From Eubacterium barkeri (lineage in GTDB: Bacteria > Bacillota > Clostridia > Eubacteriales > Eubacteriaceae): DNA of 40,179 bases. The notes under the pieces are model-generated. The model searched no databases and was not told where the DNA came from. It saw only the letters and a list, made by a program, of their open reading frames with translations. Each line of letters begins with the position of its first letter. The stretch's first letter is position 1. Shown piece by piece: positions 1 to 8,348 of this stretch. The DNA lies in contig NZ_FNOU01000024.1 in NCBI RefSeq assembly GCF_900107125.1, positions 1-40,179 of the forward strand. Reading direction: 5' to 3'. The position numbers were made by a program, and so were the translations under genes.

Positions 1-64
1 ACCGGCTGGTTTCCTTTATTTATGCGGTTTCCCGCAACTTTTCCAGTGGAGCCTTTGAGCGGAT
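1..64. repeat. Terminal direct repeat, left copy (att core)
   Basis: These 64 bases are identical to the last 64 of the window. They contain the 3' end of a tRNA-Thr read on the minus strand (CCA complement at 47-49) and the sequence downstream of it, including a small hairpin (TGCGG at 23-27, CCGCA at 32-36). Site-specific integration into tRNA 3' ends leaves exactly this kind of duplication. A circular contig cut at the attachment site would look the same, so the window alone does not say whether this is a prophage or a circle. Confidence 0.95.
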
Positions 65-98
65 TCGAACCGCTGACCCCATCCTTACCATGGATTGC
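47..98 (-). tRNA. 3' half of tRNA-Thr(GGU), partial (attachment-site homology)
   Basis: Read on the minus strand this holds an anticodon loop ATGGTAA with anticodon GGT at 89-87, a variable loop, a perfect T-arm (AGCGG, TTCGAAT, CCGCT), a 3' acceptor strand CAAAGGC, a discriminator T and an encoded CCA. No D-arm or 5' acceptor strand follows inward. This is therefore only the half tRNA that temperate phages carry in attP to rebuild the target gene. The anticodon stem pairs over only four positions, so homology with the host tRNA probably stops near the anticodon loop. Confidence 0.8.
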
Positions 99-131
99 AT
101 AATGGCTATATAAAGGTAGATAAAATTTAAT

Positions 132-149
132 TACGACAATTTTACGACA
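132..149. promoter_or_regulatory. Integrase arm-type sites, left arm (two TACGACA repeats)
   Basis: TACGACA occurs at 132-138 and 143-149, 11 bp apart and in the same orientation. The same pair with the same spacing is found at 40017-40034 on the other side of the att core. Paired direct repeats flanking a core are the usual layout of arm sites bound by the N-terminal domain of tyrosine integrases. An 8-bp inverted repeat (AATTTGCA 161-168, TGCAAATT 201-208) lies next to it and could bind an accessory factor. The function is inferred from layout. Confidence 0.65.
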
Positions 150-226
150 CTGTATTTTAAAATTTGCATCAATCGGGGTTGAAGTAATGAATCAGCACAG
201 TGCAAATTGTGTAAATAATGCTCAAA

Positions 227-256
227 ATAAAAAAATCCCCCAGCCTGAGCCAGGGG
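227..256 (-). terminator. Late operon terminator
   Basis: On the minus strand, just after the endolysin stop, a stem CCCCTGGC / GCTGGGGG with loop TCAG is followed by A and a run of seven T. It ends the whole structural and lysis operon. The hairpin and its flanks, including the last codons of the preceding gene, resemble those of the early-operon terminator at 21583-21613. Confidence 0.88.
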
Positions 257-272
257 AAAAGAACCTAAATGA

Positions 273-1223
273 TCACCCAATTAAAACGTGGTATGTATTT
301 TCGCCAACAATCCCATCATCTTCCAAACCTCTTGAGCGTTGGAACGCTTTGACCGCCTCGAAGGTTTCTGGCCCGGCGATGCCGTCTACAGCACAAGTAA
401 ATCCGTGTCGGTTGAGGGCTTCCTGATAGGCACGGATCTGGCCTTCGAACTTAGATTGGCTCTGCGGCCCCCACAGACCGTCTGCGGTGATACCGTATGC
501 CCCCTGGGCGATTCTCAGGCACTGTTCTGTTTCTGGCCCCCACTCATCGTCAATGTCCGGGGCACCATAGTTGCAGATATTTAATGCATACTGTACATTA
601 TCGGTTCCCCAATCAAAACCCGTGGTGCTGGATGCTCCTTCGGGAGATGTCCCAGGTTTGACCGGGTTCACGGTGTTAGTGTTGCCAACTTCGGCATAAG
701 GTTCACCCGCATAATCCATCATGCCATAGGCAACGCAATGACCTAGCAATCTGGCATTATTTCGGATAAAATCGTTGTCTGAACAGATTCCGCCAATCTC
801 AAAGATAACGGCTGGCATATCGGTTCCGGTACACTCATAATCCGCCTGGTACTTGTTTCCACGGTCATTGATATTGATGCGTGCTTTTAAAGCTGCCCTG
901 ATACAATCAGCCATAGCATACCCAGCGTCAGAAACGTACAGCGGAAGGATACCACTTGGTGCCCGGTCATAATCCAGATGGATAGACAGATAATGGGTAC
1001 AACCGTTATTATTTGCGGCGGCCACACAGTTGGTGATGTTACTTTCATTATCTGGATAATCCGTCAGAAAATCCTTGCCGTTTGCGTTGAAAGCCTCAAT
1101 GATTCCAGCAACGACATCTTTGGCCATACTCGTTTCATCATACCCGTTCCATGTACATCCACAGTCCCAATTTCCGTCCGTCGTCCGACCGTGGCCGATT
1201 GCAATATAAGGATAAAATCCCAT
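273..1223 (-). CDS. Endolysin, N-acetylmuramoyl-L-alanine amidase (Amidase_3) with two peptidoglycan-binding repeats
   Basis: This 316-residue protein cleaves the amide bond between N-acetylmuramic acid and the stem peptide during lysis. The N-terminal 175 residues fit the zinc-dependent Amidase_3 fold, with likely ligands H11 (IGHG), E30 and H82 (IHLD) and the catalytic glutamate E142 (FEIGG). A Pro/Thr/Ser-rich linker (about 176-203) leads to two PG_binding_1-like repeats (about 205-258 and 263-316) with WGP and DGIxG motifs. There is no signal peptide, so export depends on the holin encoded immediately upstream. It is the last gene of the late operon. Confidence 0.93.
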   Translation of the reverse strand: MGFYPYIAIGHGRTTDGNWDCGCTWNGYDETSMAKDVVAGIIEAFNANGKDFLTDYPDNESNITNCVAAANNNGCTHYLSIHLDYDRAPSGILPLYVSDAGYAMADCIRAALKARININDRGNKYQADYECTGTDMPAVIFEIGGICSDNDFIRNNARLLGHCVAYGMMDYAGEPYAEVGNTNTVNPVKPGTSPEGASSTTGFDWGTDNVQYALNICNYGAPDIDDEWGPETEQCLRIAQGAYGITADGLWGPQSQSKFEGQIRAYQEALNRHGFTCAVDGIAGPETFEAVKAFQRSRGLEDDGIVGENTYHVLIG

Positions 1224-1439
1224 TTATTTTTCCTCCTTATCCACAGTTGGCAGATTTGCCACATTAGTCAGCACACACAGCACCCCGGCCAACGCAGTTG
1301 CAGATGCCACAGCCACCCAATCCACTGAGGTAATACCAACGGTATTGGTCCCAATTAGGGCCACAGCGGTCTGCGCCATGGTTTTTACTGCCTTGATTCC
1401 AGTTTCTTTTAACCAAACAACATATTTATTAGTGTTCAT
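1224..1439 (-). CDS. Phage holin (r1t-like)
   Basis: This 71-residue protein is predicted to form the membrane lesion that releases the endolysin. It has a short charged N-terminus (NTNKYVVWLKE), two hydrophobic segments (about 19-34 and 41-62) and an acidic/basic tail, as in small class II holins of the phage r1t family. The start is placed at the ATG at 1439, preceded by AAAGGAG; an upstream extension would overlap the preceding gene without a binding site. It ends one base before the endolysin start. Confidence 0.8.
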   Translation of the reverse strand: MNTNKYVVWLKETGIKAVKTMAQTAVALIGTNTVGITSVDWVAVASATALAGVLCVLTNVANLPTVDKEEK

Positions 1440-1452
1440 TTTTTTATCTCCT

Positions 1453-1683
1453 TTAAAAAATACTATTCTGCAATGCATACATAAAAAATCCAACAAGCCC
1501 AGTCGCTGCCAAACCAATCAGCCAATTAAGAGCCTTTGTTTGAGACTCCAGCTTATCGCACAAGGCGACGATCCGCTCCTCCAGCCGGCCGCTTTGTAGC
1601 TCCAACTTGTCCAAGCGCTCCCCGTGGTCGTTAATCCGCTTTTCGTGGGTATCCACGATGTGTTCTAGCTTTTCTTCATTCAT
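1453..1683 (-). CDS. XhlA-like haemolysin/holin accessory protein
   Basis: 76 residues: an N-terminal amphipathic coiled coil with heptad-like spacing of L/I (about 5-48), then one hydrophobic transmembrane segment near the C-terminus (about 53-72). This is the architecture of the XhlA family, membrane-associated partners of holins in Bacillus PBSX-type lysis cassettes. Its place directly before the holin fits. The ATG at 1683 overlaps the end of the preceding gene by a few bases. Confidence 0.75.
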   Translation of the reverse strand: MNEEKLEHIVDTHEKRINDHGERLDKLELQSGRLEERIVALCDKLESQTKALNWLIGLAATGLVGFFMYALQNSIF

Positions 1684-2032
1684 TCACCTTTTCTCCATCC
1701 TCGTTGAAAATATAATGCCTCAGTGCATTTAAGTTTACCATCGCCATCCGCACCGGAGACGCCACGATGATATCCAGGTACTCCGCCGGCAGTGTTTTAA
1801 GCGCCACGTCCACCTCGATGCTTTGTAGCTCACAGACCTTTGCGGTAAGCTCCGGCTTATTGCCGTATTTGGCGTTAATCTTGTCATATTCAGCGGCATA
1901 GGGCTTGTACGCATCCAGCAGAGCCTCCGTATTCTGAGACAATGCAAAAGAGGCCGACACCGGAAAGTCAACCTCCTGGATGGCGGCAATGCCATTGATT
2001 AATTTGATTAGTGCGGCGTTAGACAGTTTCAT
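1676..2032 (-). CDS. Hypothetical tail-to-lysis junction protein
   Basis: A helical soluble protein of 118 residues, starting MKLSNAALIKLINGI. I recognise no catalytic motif. Short proteins opening in this way are common just after the tail fibre of Firmicutes siphophages. The start at 2032 is chosen by that similarity; an in-frame ATG at 2044 would add four residues. Neither has a clear Shine-Dalgarno sequence, so translation is probably coupled to the preceding gene, which it overlaps. Confidence 0.6.
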   Translation of the reverse strand: MKLSNAALIKLINGIAAIQEVDFPVSASFALSQNTEALLDAYKPYAAEYDKINAKYGNKPELTAKVCELQSIEVDVALKTLPAEYLDIIVASPVRMAMVNLNALRHYIFNEDGEKVNE

Positions 2033-2282
2033 CGGGGGCCACATCGTTTGGTTTTTTCATTGAGTCGAGTAGTGCGTAGGCTTCAACTTCAAAATCCGTT
2101 TGATCCTGCATCACCTCTGAGCGATTGGCTCGGTACGCCGAACTATCCAGTATGGAACGCATCGGCACCATGTTTTCGAGGTTTTGAGAGTCAAAGTTTG
2201 CCGAAAACATCGCAACGTTTAATCCACTCACTACGCTTGTCGCCGTTAAATTAATACTCTTTGTTTTATTTTGTAATGCCAT
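2019..2282 (-). CDS. Hypothetical protein after the tail fibre
   Basis: 87 residues starting MALQNKTKSINLTATSVV, rich in Ser, Asn and Asp, without Cys or membrane segments. The start is fixed by AGGAGG seven bases upstream of the ATG at 2282; an in-frame extension to 2369 would run into the tail fibre gene. It sits between the fibre and the lysis genes and could be a minor tail or fibre-associated protein. The function is not recognised. Confidence 0.7.
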   Translation of the reverse strand: MALQNKTKSINLTATSVVSGLNVAMFSANFDSQNLENMVPMRSILDSSAYRANRSEVMQDQTDFEVEAYALLDSMKKPNDVAPDETV

Positions 2283-2292
2283 TTTTATCCTC

Positions 2293-5200
2293 CTATAAAT
2301 AATATGTTGCAAACCCAGATAAATCAGGATGGGCATTTTGCACCCAAGCATATACCTTCCCATCTGCATATATGTTTATTTGGTTCGCCCCACGTGCTCC
2401 AATAATACCAGGTGCTCCAATTTTTTGAGCAGGACTATAGCCATTGGGTATTGTTAATATATGGGTCCAAGCACCAGCAGGTAAATTGCCACTGATTGTA
2501 AATGTTAAGTAGCAAAACCCACCCATTGCATTAAAAACAATGTTGTTCGCGTATCCGCTGATTTTACTAAAGCCTGGCGCCATTGCAAAATCAACAACTT
2601 TAGTGCACCCAATAGCACTAATCTTAGGATATCGGCCGCTATCATATTGTATATTGTTTCCAGCATCGCCGATCAAGAAACTGGATCTACCATTTTCTTT
2701 TCCAAACATTCCTACTACATCCCCGCCTGCGATAAATTGTCCAAATCCTTTTGCTCCAACCGCGTCACTCACTGCTAAGTTGAGCAGTCCTTCGCCCTTA
2801 ACTGATAAAATTCCAGGAGCCCACTCGTACCCAGACGGAACAGCACCAAAGAATATAGAACCTACAGGATTTCCCGATGTATTGTTAATTCTCATAGTCT
2901 GTGCCCCTTGCATCTCGAGGTTTCCTTTAAACGTCAGATTTCCGGCCGAATCAGCACTAAGAACAGTAACCCCTGCATTATTTTGTATTTTTAACCCGCC
3001 ATTTTTAATCAGCAGACCATCCTTGTCCATTACAAATTTAGTCGTCGCAATGGTGTTGCTGCCGGATAATGCCGTTGAGATAGTGGTGGTAAGTGCGGTA
3101 GGTGTTAACTTTGACTCAGCAGATTGTAATCTCGTATTTATAGCATTTGTGTCGTTTTTCGTTGTATATGTCGAACTGACAGACTGATTAATCTCATTTG
3201 CTTTTAATTGTATGGCACTGTTCATCTGCGTTGTTGTGCTATACGAAGCAAACTTACCATCTACCTGCTGAACAGTTGTTTTAGTGGCGTAATTTTGGCT
3301 AACACTCAAACTTATCTCGTCGGCCTTTGCATTGATGGCAGCATTCATTTGGGTAGTCGTCGAGTAATTCACAAACTTACCATCAACCTTTGCGATCGAC
3401 GCATCGACATCCTCCGGAGCGGGGGTCCAGTCGGTGGGTTTGTTGCCAATACACAACATCGGAAAAGCCATATAAACTCCAAGTGTTAAATCTGACCAAC
3501 TACTCCATCCCCCAAGCACGAATTGATATGATGTTCTGATAGCGGTCTCATTACTAATAATAGTAAATCTTTTCCATTCTGTTGTAACATTACACAATGT
3601 TCTGCTCTGGTCTGTACCTGTATTAAGATTAAACCCAACATATACAGCACCCGCTTTCGTCCCTTTAAGCCAAACTGAAAGTGAATGGTATCCTGTTTGT
3701 TTTAAAACAGTTCCAGGCGTAAGCATATAACTGTTCACATCTGTATTTCCATCGACTAAAACAGCTTTATTTCCGCCATATGGGTCTGTTTGCCCAACCG
3801 TTTTTTTACAATTTCCAGCACCCCAACTTGAATATGATACAGTATTCCGCAGCAAATTCCGCCCACCAACCTCCAACCCATCAATATCGCTCTGTGCTTT
3901 ATTTGCGTTGGTAAGGGCGTTATTTGCTGTGGTTTGCGCCTGGGATACTCCTATATTAATTTCGTTAGCCTTTTGGTTTATAGCTGAGTTCATCTGCACG
4001 GTTGTTGAGTAGTTACTAAACTTACCGTCAACTGTCTGTAACTCACCTTTTGTCGCATAGTTCTGAGACATCGTACTTAGTAGCTCCGTCTTGGTCTGCG
4101 TTAGCTTGCCATCTACTACTACGGCCGCTTCCCATCCAGTGTCACAATATGGCTGTGTGTAGACCGTTCCGCCAGACGTGTAGGTAATCTTATTACGTAT
4201 CCACAGATACTTGCCTTCTGACCATGCCGGCATCAAAGCGGCCCATGAGCCACCTGTTTGTGTTGTTTTTGACGTCGACAAGTAATACTGCGCCTCAATG
4301 GATGCAACGCCATTGCCAGTAGCCCCGGTTCCGCCCGTGGCACCCGTATCACCCTTATCACCTTTCGGACCAGTTGGGCCGGTATCACCCTTAATAAGTG
4401 ACCAGTTATACGCCGACGGCGATGTGCTATCTGTTGCTGTAAAATCGGTATATTGTCCAATATACGTCTTTCCAACGCTATCAGTCGTTGAAAACCCAGC
4501 TGTGCCGGTAGCGTTTGTCGCATAGGCAATATGGAGGTATGAGGTTCTGCCGTCAGCACCGTTTGTTCCGGGGATACCTTGCTCGCCTTTGACGCCCTGG
4601 GATCCCTTAACAAGTTGCCATGAATATTTAGACGGGATCGTTGAGTCTGTCGCTACGCTATCAACATACGTCCCGATGTACAGCTTATTGGTGCTGTCCG
4701 AAATGCTGAAATCAAGCGTCCCGGTTGCATTGTTGGCATAAGCGATGTGGAAATAAGTTGATATCCCATCATCACCTTTTGGCCCCTGGACGCCCTGGTC
4801 ACCCTTGCTGCCTTGAAGGCCTTGGATGCCCTGTGGTCCACGGTCTCCTGCATCGCCCTTATCTCCCTTTATTTTAGTCCAACTATATTTCGATGGTGTT
4901 GTACTATCCGCTGCAACAAAATCAGTGTACTGTCCGATATACAGCTTTCCCACCGAATCGGACACCGAAAACCCACTGGTGCCCGTCTCGTCGTTAGCAT
5001 AAGCGACATGAAGGTAAGGCGTTTGTCCGTCTGACCCCGCTGGCCCCTGGATACCTTGTGCGCCGTCGGCCCCTTTAATGAGTGACCACCGATACTTTGA
5101 TGGGGTTGTGCTATCCGTAGCCACAGTATCAACGTACATCCCAATGTAGGCTTTATTGAGACTGTCAGAGATACTAAATCCAATCGTACCATCAGAGCTA

Positions 5201-6837
5201 TTGGCATAAGCAATATGGGTGTAACTTGACACGCCGTTTGTCCCTTTAGGCCCTTGGATACCTTGGTCGCCTTTATCGCCTTGCAAACCTTGCAAGCCAC
5301 GCTCTCCGTCATCACCCTTCGGGCCCTGTGGTCCAGGTGGCCCTTGTGGGCCGATTCCGCCGTCTACACCATCGCTGATATCAACCACCGTCACCTCAGC
5401 ACTGCAAAGCACCGTTCCAGCATCGCTAACAGCATTTACCTTATACACTGCTTTATCTGTGATATCTGCTGCTGTAATAGTCAATTTGCCCGATGATCCG
5501 GTGGCCACGCCATCCTTATACCAGGCAGTGGCAACCTGAGTGGTCACATCCTTCTGGCCTTTTAAAATCCGTGGCGTTAAGGTTGTGGATCCGGTGCCGT
5601 TTTTGAAAATAAGCCCATCACTGGACAACACCTCCATGGTATAGGGCAGTGCATTTTCCACGATCGTTTCTAACCGGCTGGTAATATCGCTGGACAGCTG
5701 ATTTTCAAGGGCTCTAAAATTAGCAAAGATATTTTTGTTTTGGGTTGGATCGCTAAAGGATACTTCCTGTTCGCTCACCCGGGCTTCCAGCAGCAGCGTT
5801 GGCGTAAACTTAGCATCGTGGATAATGACCGTATCCCCAATACCCAGATTGAGAGTGCCCTCCGCCTCATAGGTGATGGCAGGCAAGCAAACACTCTTGA
5901 GCTTGGCCAGCCCCTTGGAGTATAGTGTCTCCGTGTTATCCGTATCATAGGACCAATACAGCACAATCCAGCTGTCTTTTTTGCTTGACAGCTGTGGTGG
6001 GTACTCCACGGCGGATTGCGGGGCGCAAATATCTGATGTCCCGGCCGCTTTGGTGTACAATGGCTTGCCATTCGCATCATTGACCACACGAGCTGGTATC
6101 GAGGCGATGGTGAGTCCATCTTTACCGATTGGCCGGATGGCCGTGTATAGGCCGGTCTTATCCACCGTTCGGTGCACACCTTTAATTTCTTTTCCGTAAT
6201 ACAATGTCACATCACTTCGGCGCTTCCCCACGCCTTGATTTCTCTCGTTGTAGGCTTTATACACATTAAGGACAATCTTATCCAGGGTACCATCTCGATT
6301 AAGATTTGTTTCAAACTCACACTCAGCATCAAACTGCTTCACGATTGAGAGCAATCGGGCCAGCTTGGATTCTGTATCCTCCCAGGATAGCGTCCGTTTA
6401 TAATCGGATATCTCATTGATGCCGATGACCAAATCTGAGTAAGCCGCGCCACCCACTAAAAATGGGTCGTTAAAATAATCCACAAAGGGCTTGGCGCCAG
6501 ACGCCTTATACTCCGATGCATCCTCATTAAGTAGTTCAAGGTTGAGGTTTTCGCAGTAACAAGTAATTTTGCTCTCAGTCTCTACCGTCTTCATAATATT
6601 AAAGAGATAATCTTTGCCGTCGTATCGAAACGAGACATAATTCTTTTCAGTCAAAAAAGCTAAATCAGGATGAGCTTCCATCGGTTTTGGCACCGTAAAA
6701 TCAAAGGTGCTTGTCGCCTCAACCAGATACCGGTGCCATGTGTCATTGTAAAAATGCAACGTCCCTGGCTTGTCGTTGTCCAAAAAGGCAACCCGTTTTA
6801 AGTTTTTATCATGTATGGATATCAACATTAGAGCCAC
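2293..6837 (-). CDS. Tail-associated endopeptidase-like / collagen-repeat tail fibre
   Basis: A 1514-residue modular protein, probably the baseplate hub and receptor-binding fibre. Residues 1 to about 400 resemble the prophage endopeptidase tail (Tal) family, followed by an Ig-like segment. From about 485 to 845, collagen-like Gly-X-Y stretches alternate with four copies of a roughly 55-residue module (consensus xHIAYAN..TG..FS.SDS..K.YIG.Y.D..A.DST.PS.Y.W..IKG). A jelly-roll-like carbohydrate-binding segment (starting GRNLLRNTVSY), coiled coils with repeated VDGKF.(N/S)YSTT, and a C-terminal head follow. Collagen triple helices and repeated coiled coils imply a trimer. It overlaps Dit by 10 bases. 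Confidence 0.88.
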   Translation of the reverse strand: MALMLISIHDKNLKRVAFLDNDKPGTLHFYNDTWHRYLVEATSTFDFTVPKPMEAHPDLAFLTEKNYVSFRYDGKDYLFNIMKTVETESKITCYCENLNLELLNEDASEYKASGAKPFVDYFNDPFLVGGAAYSDLVIGINEISDYKRTLSWEDTESKLARLLSIVKQFDAECEFETNLNRDGTLDKIVLNVYKAYNERNQGVGKRRSDVTLYYGKEIKGVHRTVDKTGLYTAIRPIGKDGLTIASIPARVVNDANGKPLYTKAAGTSDICAPQSAVEYPPQLSSKKDSWIVLYWSYDTDNTETLYSKGLAKLKSVCLPAITYEAEGTLNLGIGDTVIIHDAKFTPTLLLEARVSEQEVSFSDPTQNKNIFANFRALENQLSSDITSRLETIVENALPYTMEVLSSDGLIFKNGTGSTTLTPRILKGQKDVTTQVATAWYKDGVATGSSGKLTITAADITDKAVYKVNAVSDAGTVLCSAEVTVVDISDGVDGGIGPQGPPGPQGPKGDDGERGLQGLQGDKGDQGIQGPKGTNGVSSYTHIAYANSSDGTIGFSISDSLNKAYIGMYVDTVATDSTTPSKYRWSLIKGADGAQGIQGPAGSDGQTPYLHVAYANDETGTSGFSVSDSVGKLYIGQYTDFVAADSTTPSKYSWTKIKGDKGDAGDRGPQGIQGLQGSKGDQGVQGPKGDDGISTYFHIAYANNATGTLDFSISDSTNKLYIGTYVDSVATDSTIPSKYSWQLVKGSQGVKGEQGIPGTNGADGRTSYLHIAYATNATGTAGFSTTDSVGKTYIGQYTDFTATDSTSPSAYNWSLIKGDTGPTGPKGDKGDTGATGGTGATGNGVASIEAQYYLSTSKTTQTGGSWAALMPAWSEGKYLWIRNKITYTSGGTVYTQPYCDTGWEAAVVVDGKLTQTKTELLSTMSQNYATKGELQTVDGKFSNYSTTVQMNSAINQKANEINIGVSQAQTTANNALTNANKAQSDIDGLEVGGRNLLRNTVSYSSWGAGNCKKTVGQTDPYGGNKAVLVDGNTDVNSYMLTPGTVLKQTGYHSLSVWLKGTKAGAVYVGFNLNTGTDQSRTLCNVTTEWKRFTIISNETAIRTSYQFVLGGWSSWSDLTLGVYMAFPMLCIGNKPTDWTPAPEDVDASIAKVDGKFVNYSTTTQMNAAINAKADEISLSVSQNYATKTTVQQVDGKFASYSTTTQMNSAIQLKANEINQSVSSTYTTKNDTNAINTRLQSAESKLTPTALTTTISTALSGSNTIATTKFVMDKDGLLIKNGGLKIQNNAGVTVLSADSAGNLTFKGNLEMQGAQTMRINNTSGNPVGSIFFGAVPSGYEWAPGILSVKGEGLLNLAVSDAVGAKGFGQFIAGGDVVGMFGKENGRSSFLIGDAGNNIQYDSGRYPKISAIGCTKVVDFAMAPGFSKISGYANNIVFNAMGGFCYLTFTISGNLPAGAWTHILTIPNGYSPAQKIGAPGIIGARGANQINIYADGKVYAWVQNAHPDLSGFATYYL

Positions 6838-8348
6838 CTCTTTTTAAACTCAACAGCTACCGTCGGGTTGGTCGTGCACCAGGATGACGGATAAAATTCC
6901 ACATCCGTCTCCCCTGGTGGCAGCGGCGCAAACACACTGCCGGTCACTAATTCATCATTTCTGGGCAATCCATTCACCGTGATGGCATCCGTAGCAGTAT
7001 TCACAACAACTTCACTGCCAGCCGTGTAGCGATTCGGGACATCCTTCCATTTTTCGACATTCGATTTTTGATAGGTTAATGCCCGTAGGTAATTTCTTGT
7101 GACATACATATTAGCCGGACGGCCAGCATACTGGGTAAAGGCAACCTGGATTTTATGGCATTCCATGTCCTTGATCTCCGGTACGGTAAAGCTTGGATAT
7201 CCGCCCCACCAGTAGAACGTTACCTTATCCCCTTCTTTTCGGATATCATTGTGCCCTCGGCCATTGTTAAATGGATTTGCACTATCCCAAGCTGCTGGCT
7301 CAAAGTTGATCGATCTCAGCACCTTCCCGTTTGCCCAAAACTCCAAAGTTGCCATATTGCCAGACATATCCGCTTTGTACAAGCTGTATCCACAAATTAC
7401 CTTATTATCGGCGGTCAGAAATGCAATGGACTGTTCAGCTGTCTGGCCCATGAGTCCGGTCTCAAACCAGTGATTTAGATAACAGTAAAAGTTTTTAGCC
7501 CCAGCCACACCCTCTGAATCGGCGGGCAATGTCAAAGTCCGCATCCCGCCGCACCACTTCTTTGCGGTCTGAGTCCCAAAAGTGTTGATATAAAGACCTT
7601 TTGAGTATCTCCCGGGAGTCGTGTTGTATGTCAGTGTTCCGCCCATCACATGGCCCAGGTAACTGTGCATGTAATTTGTGCCATGATCGTCGGGTAGAGA
7701 TTCAAAACTATTGATGGTGGCCAGCGTTTCGGACCGCTTATAGGCTTCCTGGTCCACCTCATCCCGGTTGCCCATCTCAAAGGCCCCGCCGGGATGCACA
7801 ATCCCCAGATAGCCATTTTCAGCCCCGTGGGTGATGCGGTAGGTCGGATACACCTCCCCACTGCCATCATTGACCACATGGGCCGTCAGCTTGCCATCAA
7901 CCACAGCCGCTGTCACACTAGTTGTGATGTCCGACTCTAGGTAAGGGTCAGCGCAGTAAAAGGCAATCTCAGCCACCACCCGGAGGCTTCCGGGCTCTGG
8001 GGCATCCACACTGGATAGCGTCCCGGTGTAATGGGCGTTCGGCTCATCAGCAAAACGCAGCTTACGGCCATCGCCCTTGCAAAAATCCTTAAGCTTGCGA
8101 TATCGGCTCATAAACTCAGATGCCGACGCGGCAGACAGCTCGAACCGCACCGTAATGGTCCGGCTCTGCTGCCGCTTGCCATAATATTCCATGCCGTCAG
8201 TGCCAACCGGCCGGTCCTCATCAGTAATGGTGTAGGCCAGGGACTCCCGGCCACTTACGGACAAGGTGCGGTAGCCCTCCACGACGTCCTCGATGTAGGT
8301 GCCGTCGAGGGAGATGGCTTCATCACTTGCGTTATTCACATCATACAC
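6828..8348 (-). CDS. Distal tail protein (Dit-like)
   Basis: 506 residues between tape measure and hub/fibre, the usual position of Dit, which forms the ring joining tail tube to baseplate. The N-terminal part (about 1-160) has the phage-tail Dit signature, with a beta-rich start and the KLRFADEPNAHYTG region. The middle (about 195-430) reads like a concanavalin/carbohydrate-binding insertion, and the C-terminus is beta-rich. Typical Dit proteins are near 250 residues, so this is an 'evolved' Dit with an inserted module. It overlaps the tape measure stop by 8 bases. Confidence 0.82.
   Translation of the reverse strand: MYDVNNASDEAISLDGTYIEDVVEGYRTLSVSGRESLAYTITDEDRPVGTDGMEYYGKRQQSRTITVRFELSAASASEFMSRYRKLKDFCKGDGRKLRFADEPNAHYTGTLSSVDAPEPGSLRVVAEIAFYCADPYLESDITTSVTAAVVDGKLTAHVVNDGSGEVYPTYRITHGAENGYLGIVHPGGAFEMGNRDEVDQEAYKRSETLATINSFESLPDDHGTNYMHSYLGHVMGGTLTYNTTPGRYSKGLYINTFGTQTAKKWCGGMRTLTLPADSEGVAGAKNFYCYLNHWFETGLMGQTAEQSIAFLTADNKVICGYSLYKADMSGNMATLEFWANGKVLRSINFEPAAWDSANPFNNGRGHNDIRKEGDKVTFYWWGGYPSFTVPEIKDMECHKIQVAFTQYAGRPANMYVTRNYLRALTYQKSNVEKWKDVPNRYTAGSEVVVNTATDAITVNGLPRNDELVTGSVFAPLPPGETDVEFYPSSWCTTNPTVAVEFKKRWL

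Noticed and set aside
187..426. Plus-strand frame near the left end
   Set aside because: It overlaps the late terminator and the endolysin C-terminus; its likeness to a frame at 21.5-21.8 kb reflects the duplicated terminator cassette, not a protein family.
2540..3187. 215-residue plus-strand open frame in the tail fibre gene
   Set aside because: It lies fully inside the 1514-residue fibre on the other strand, has no binding site and its Pro/Ser/Leu composition is that of a shadow frame.
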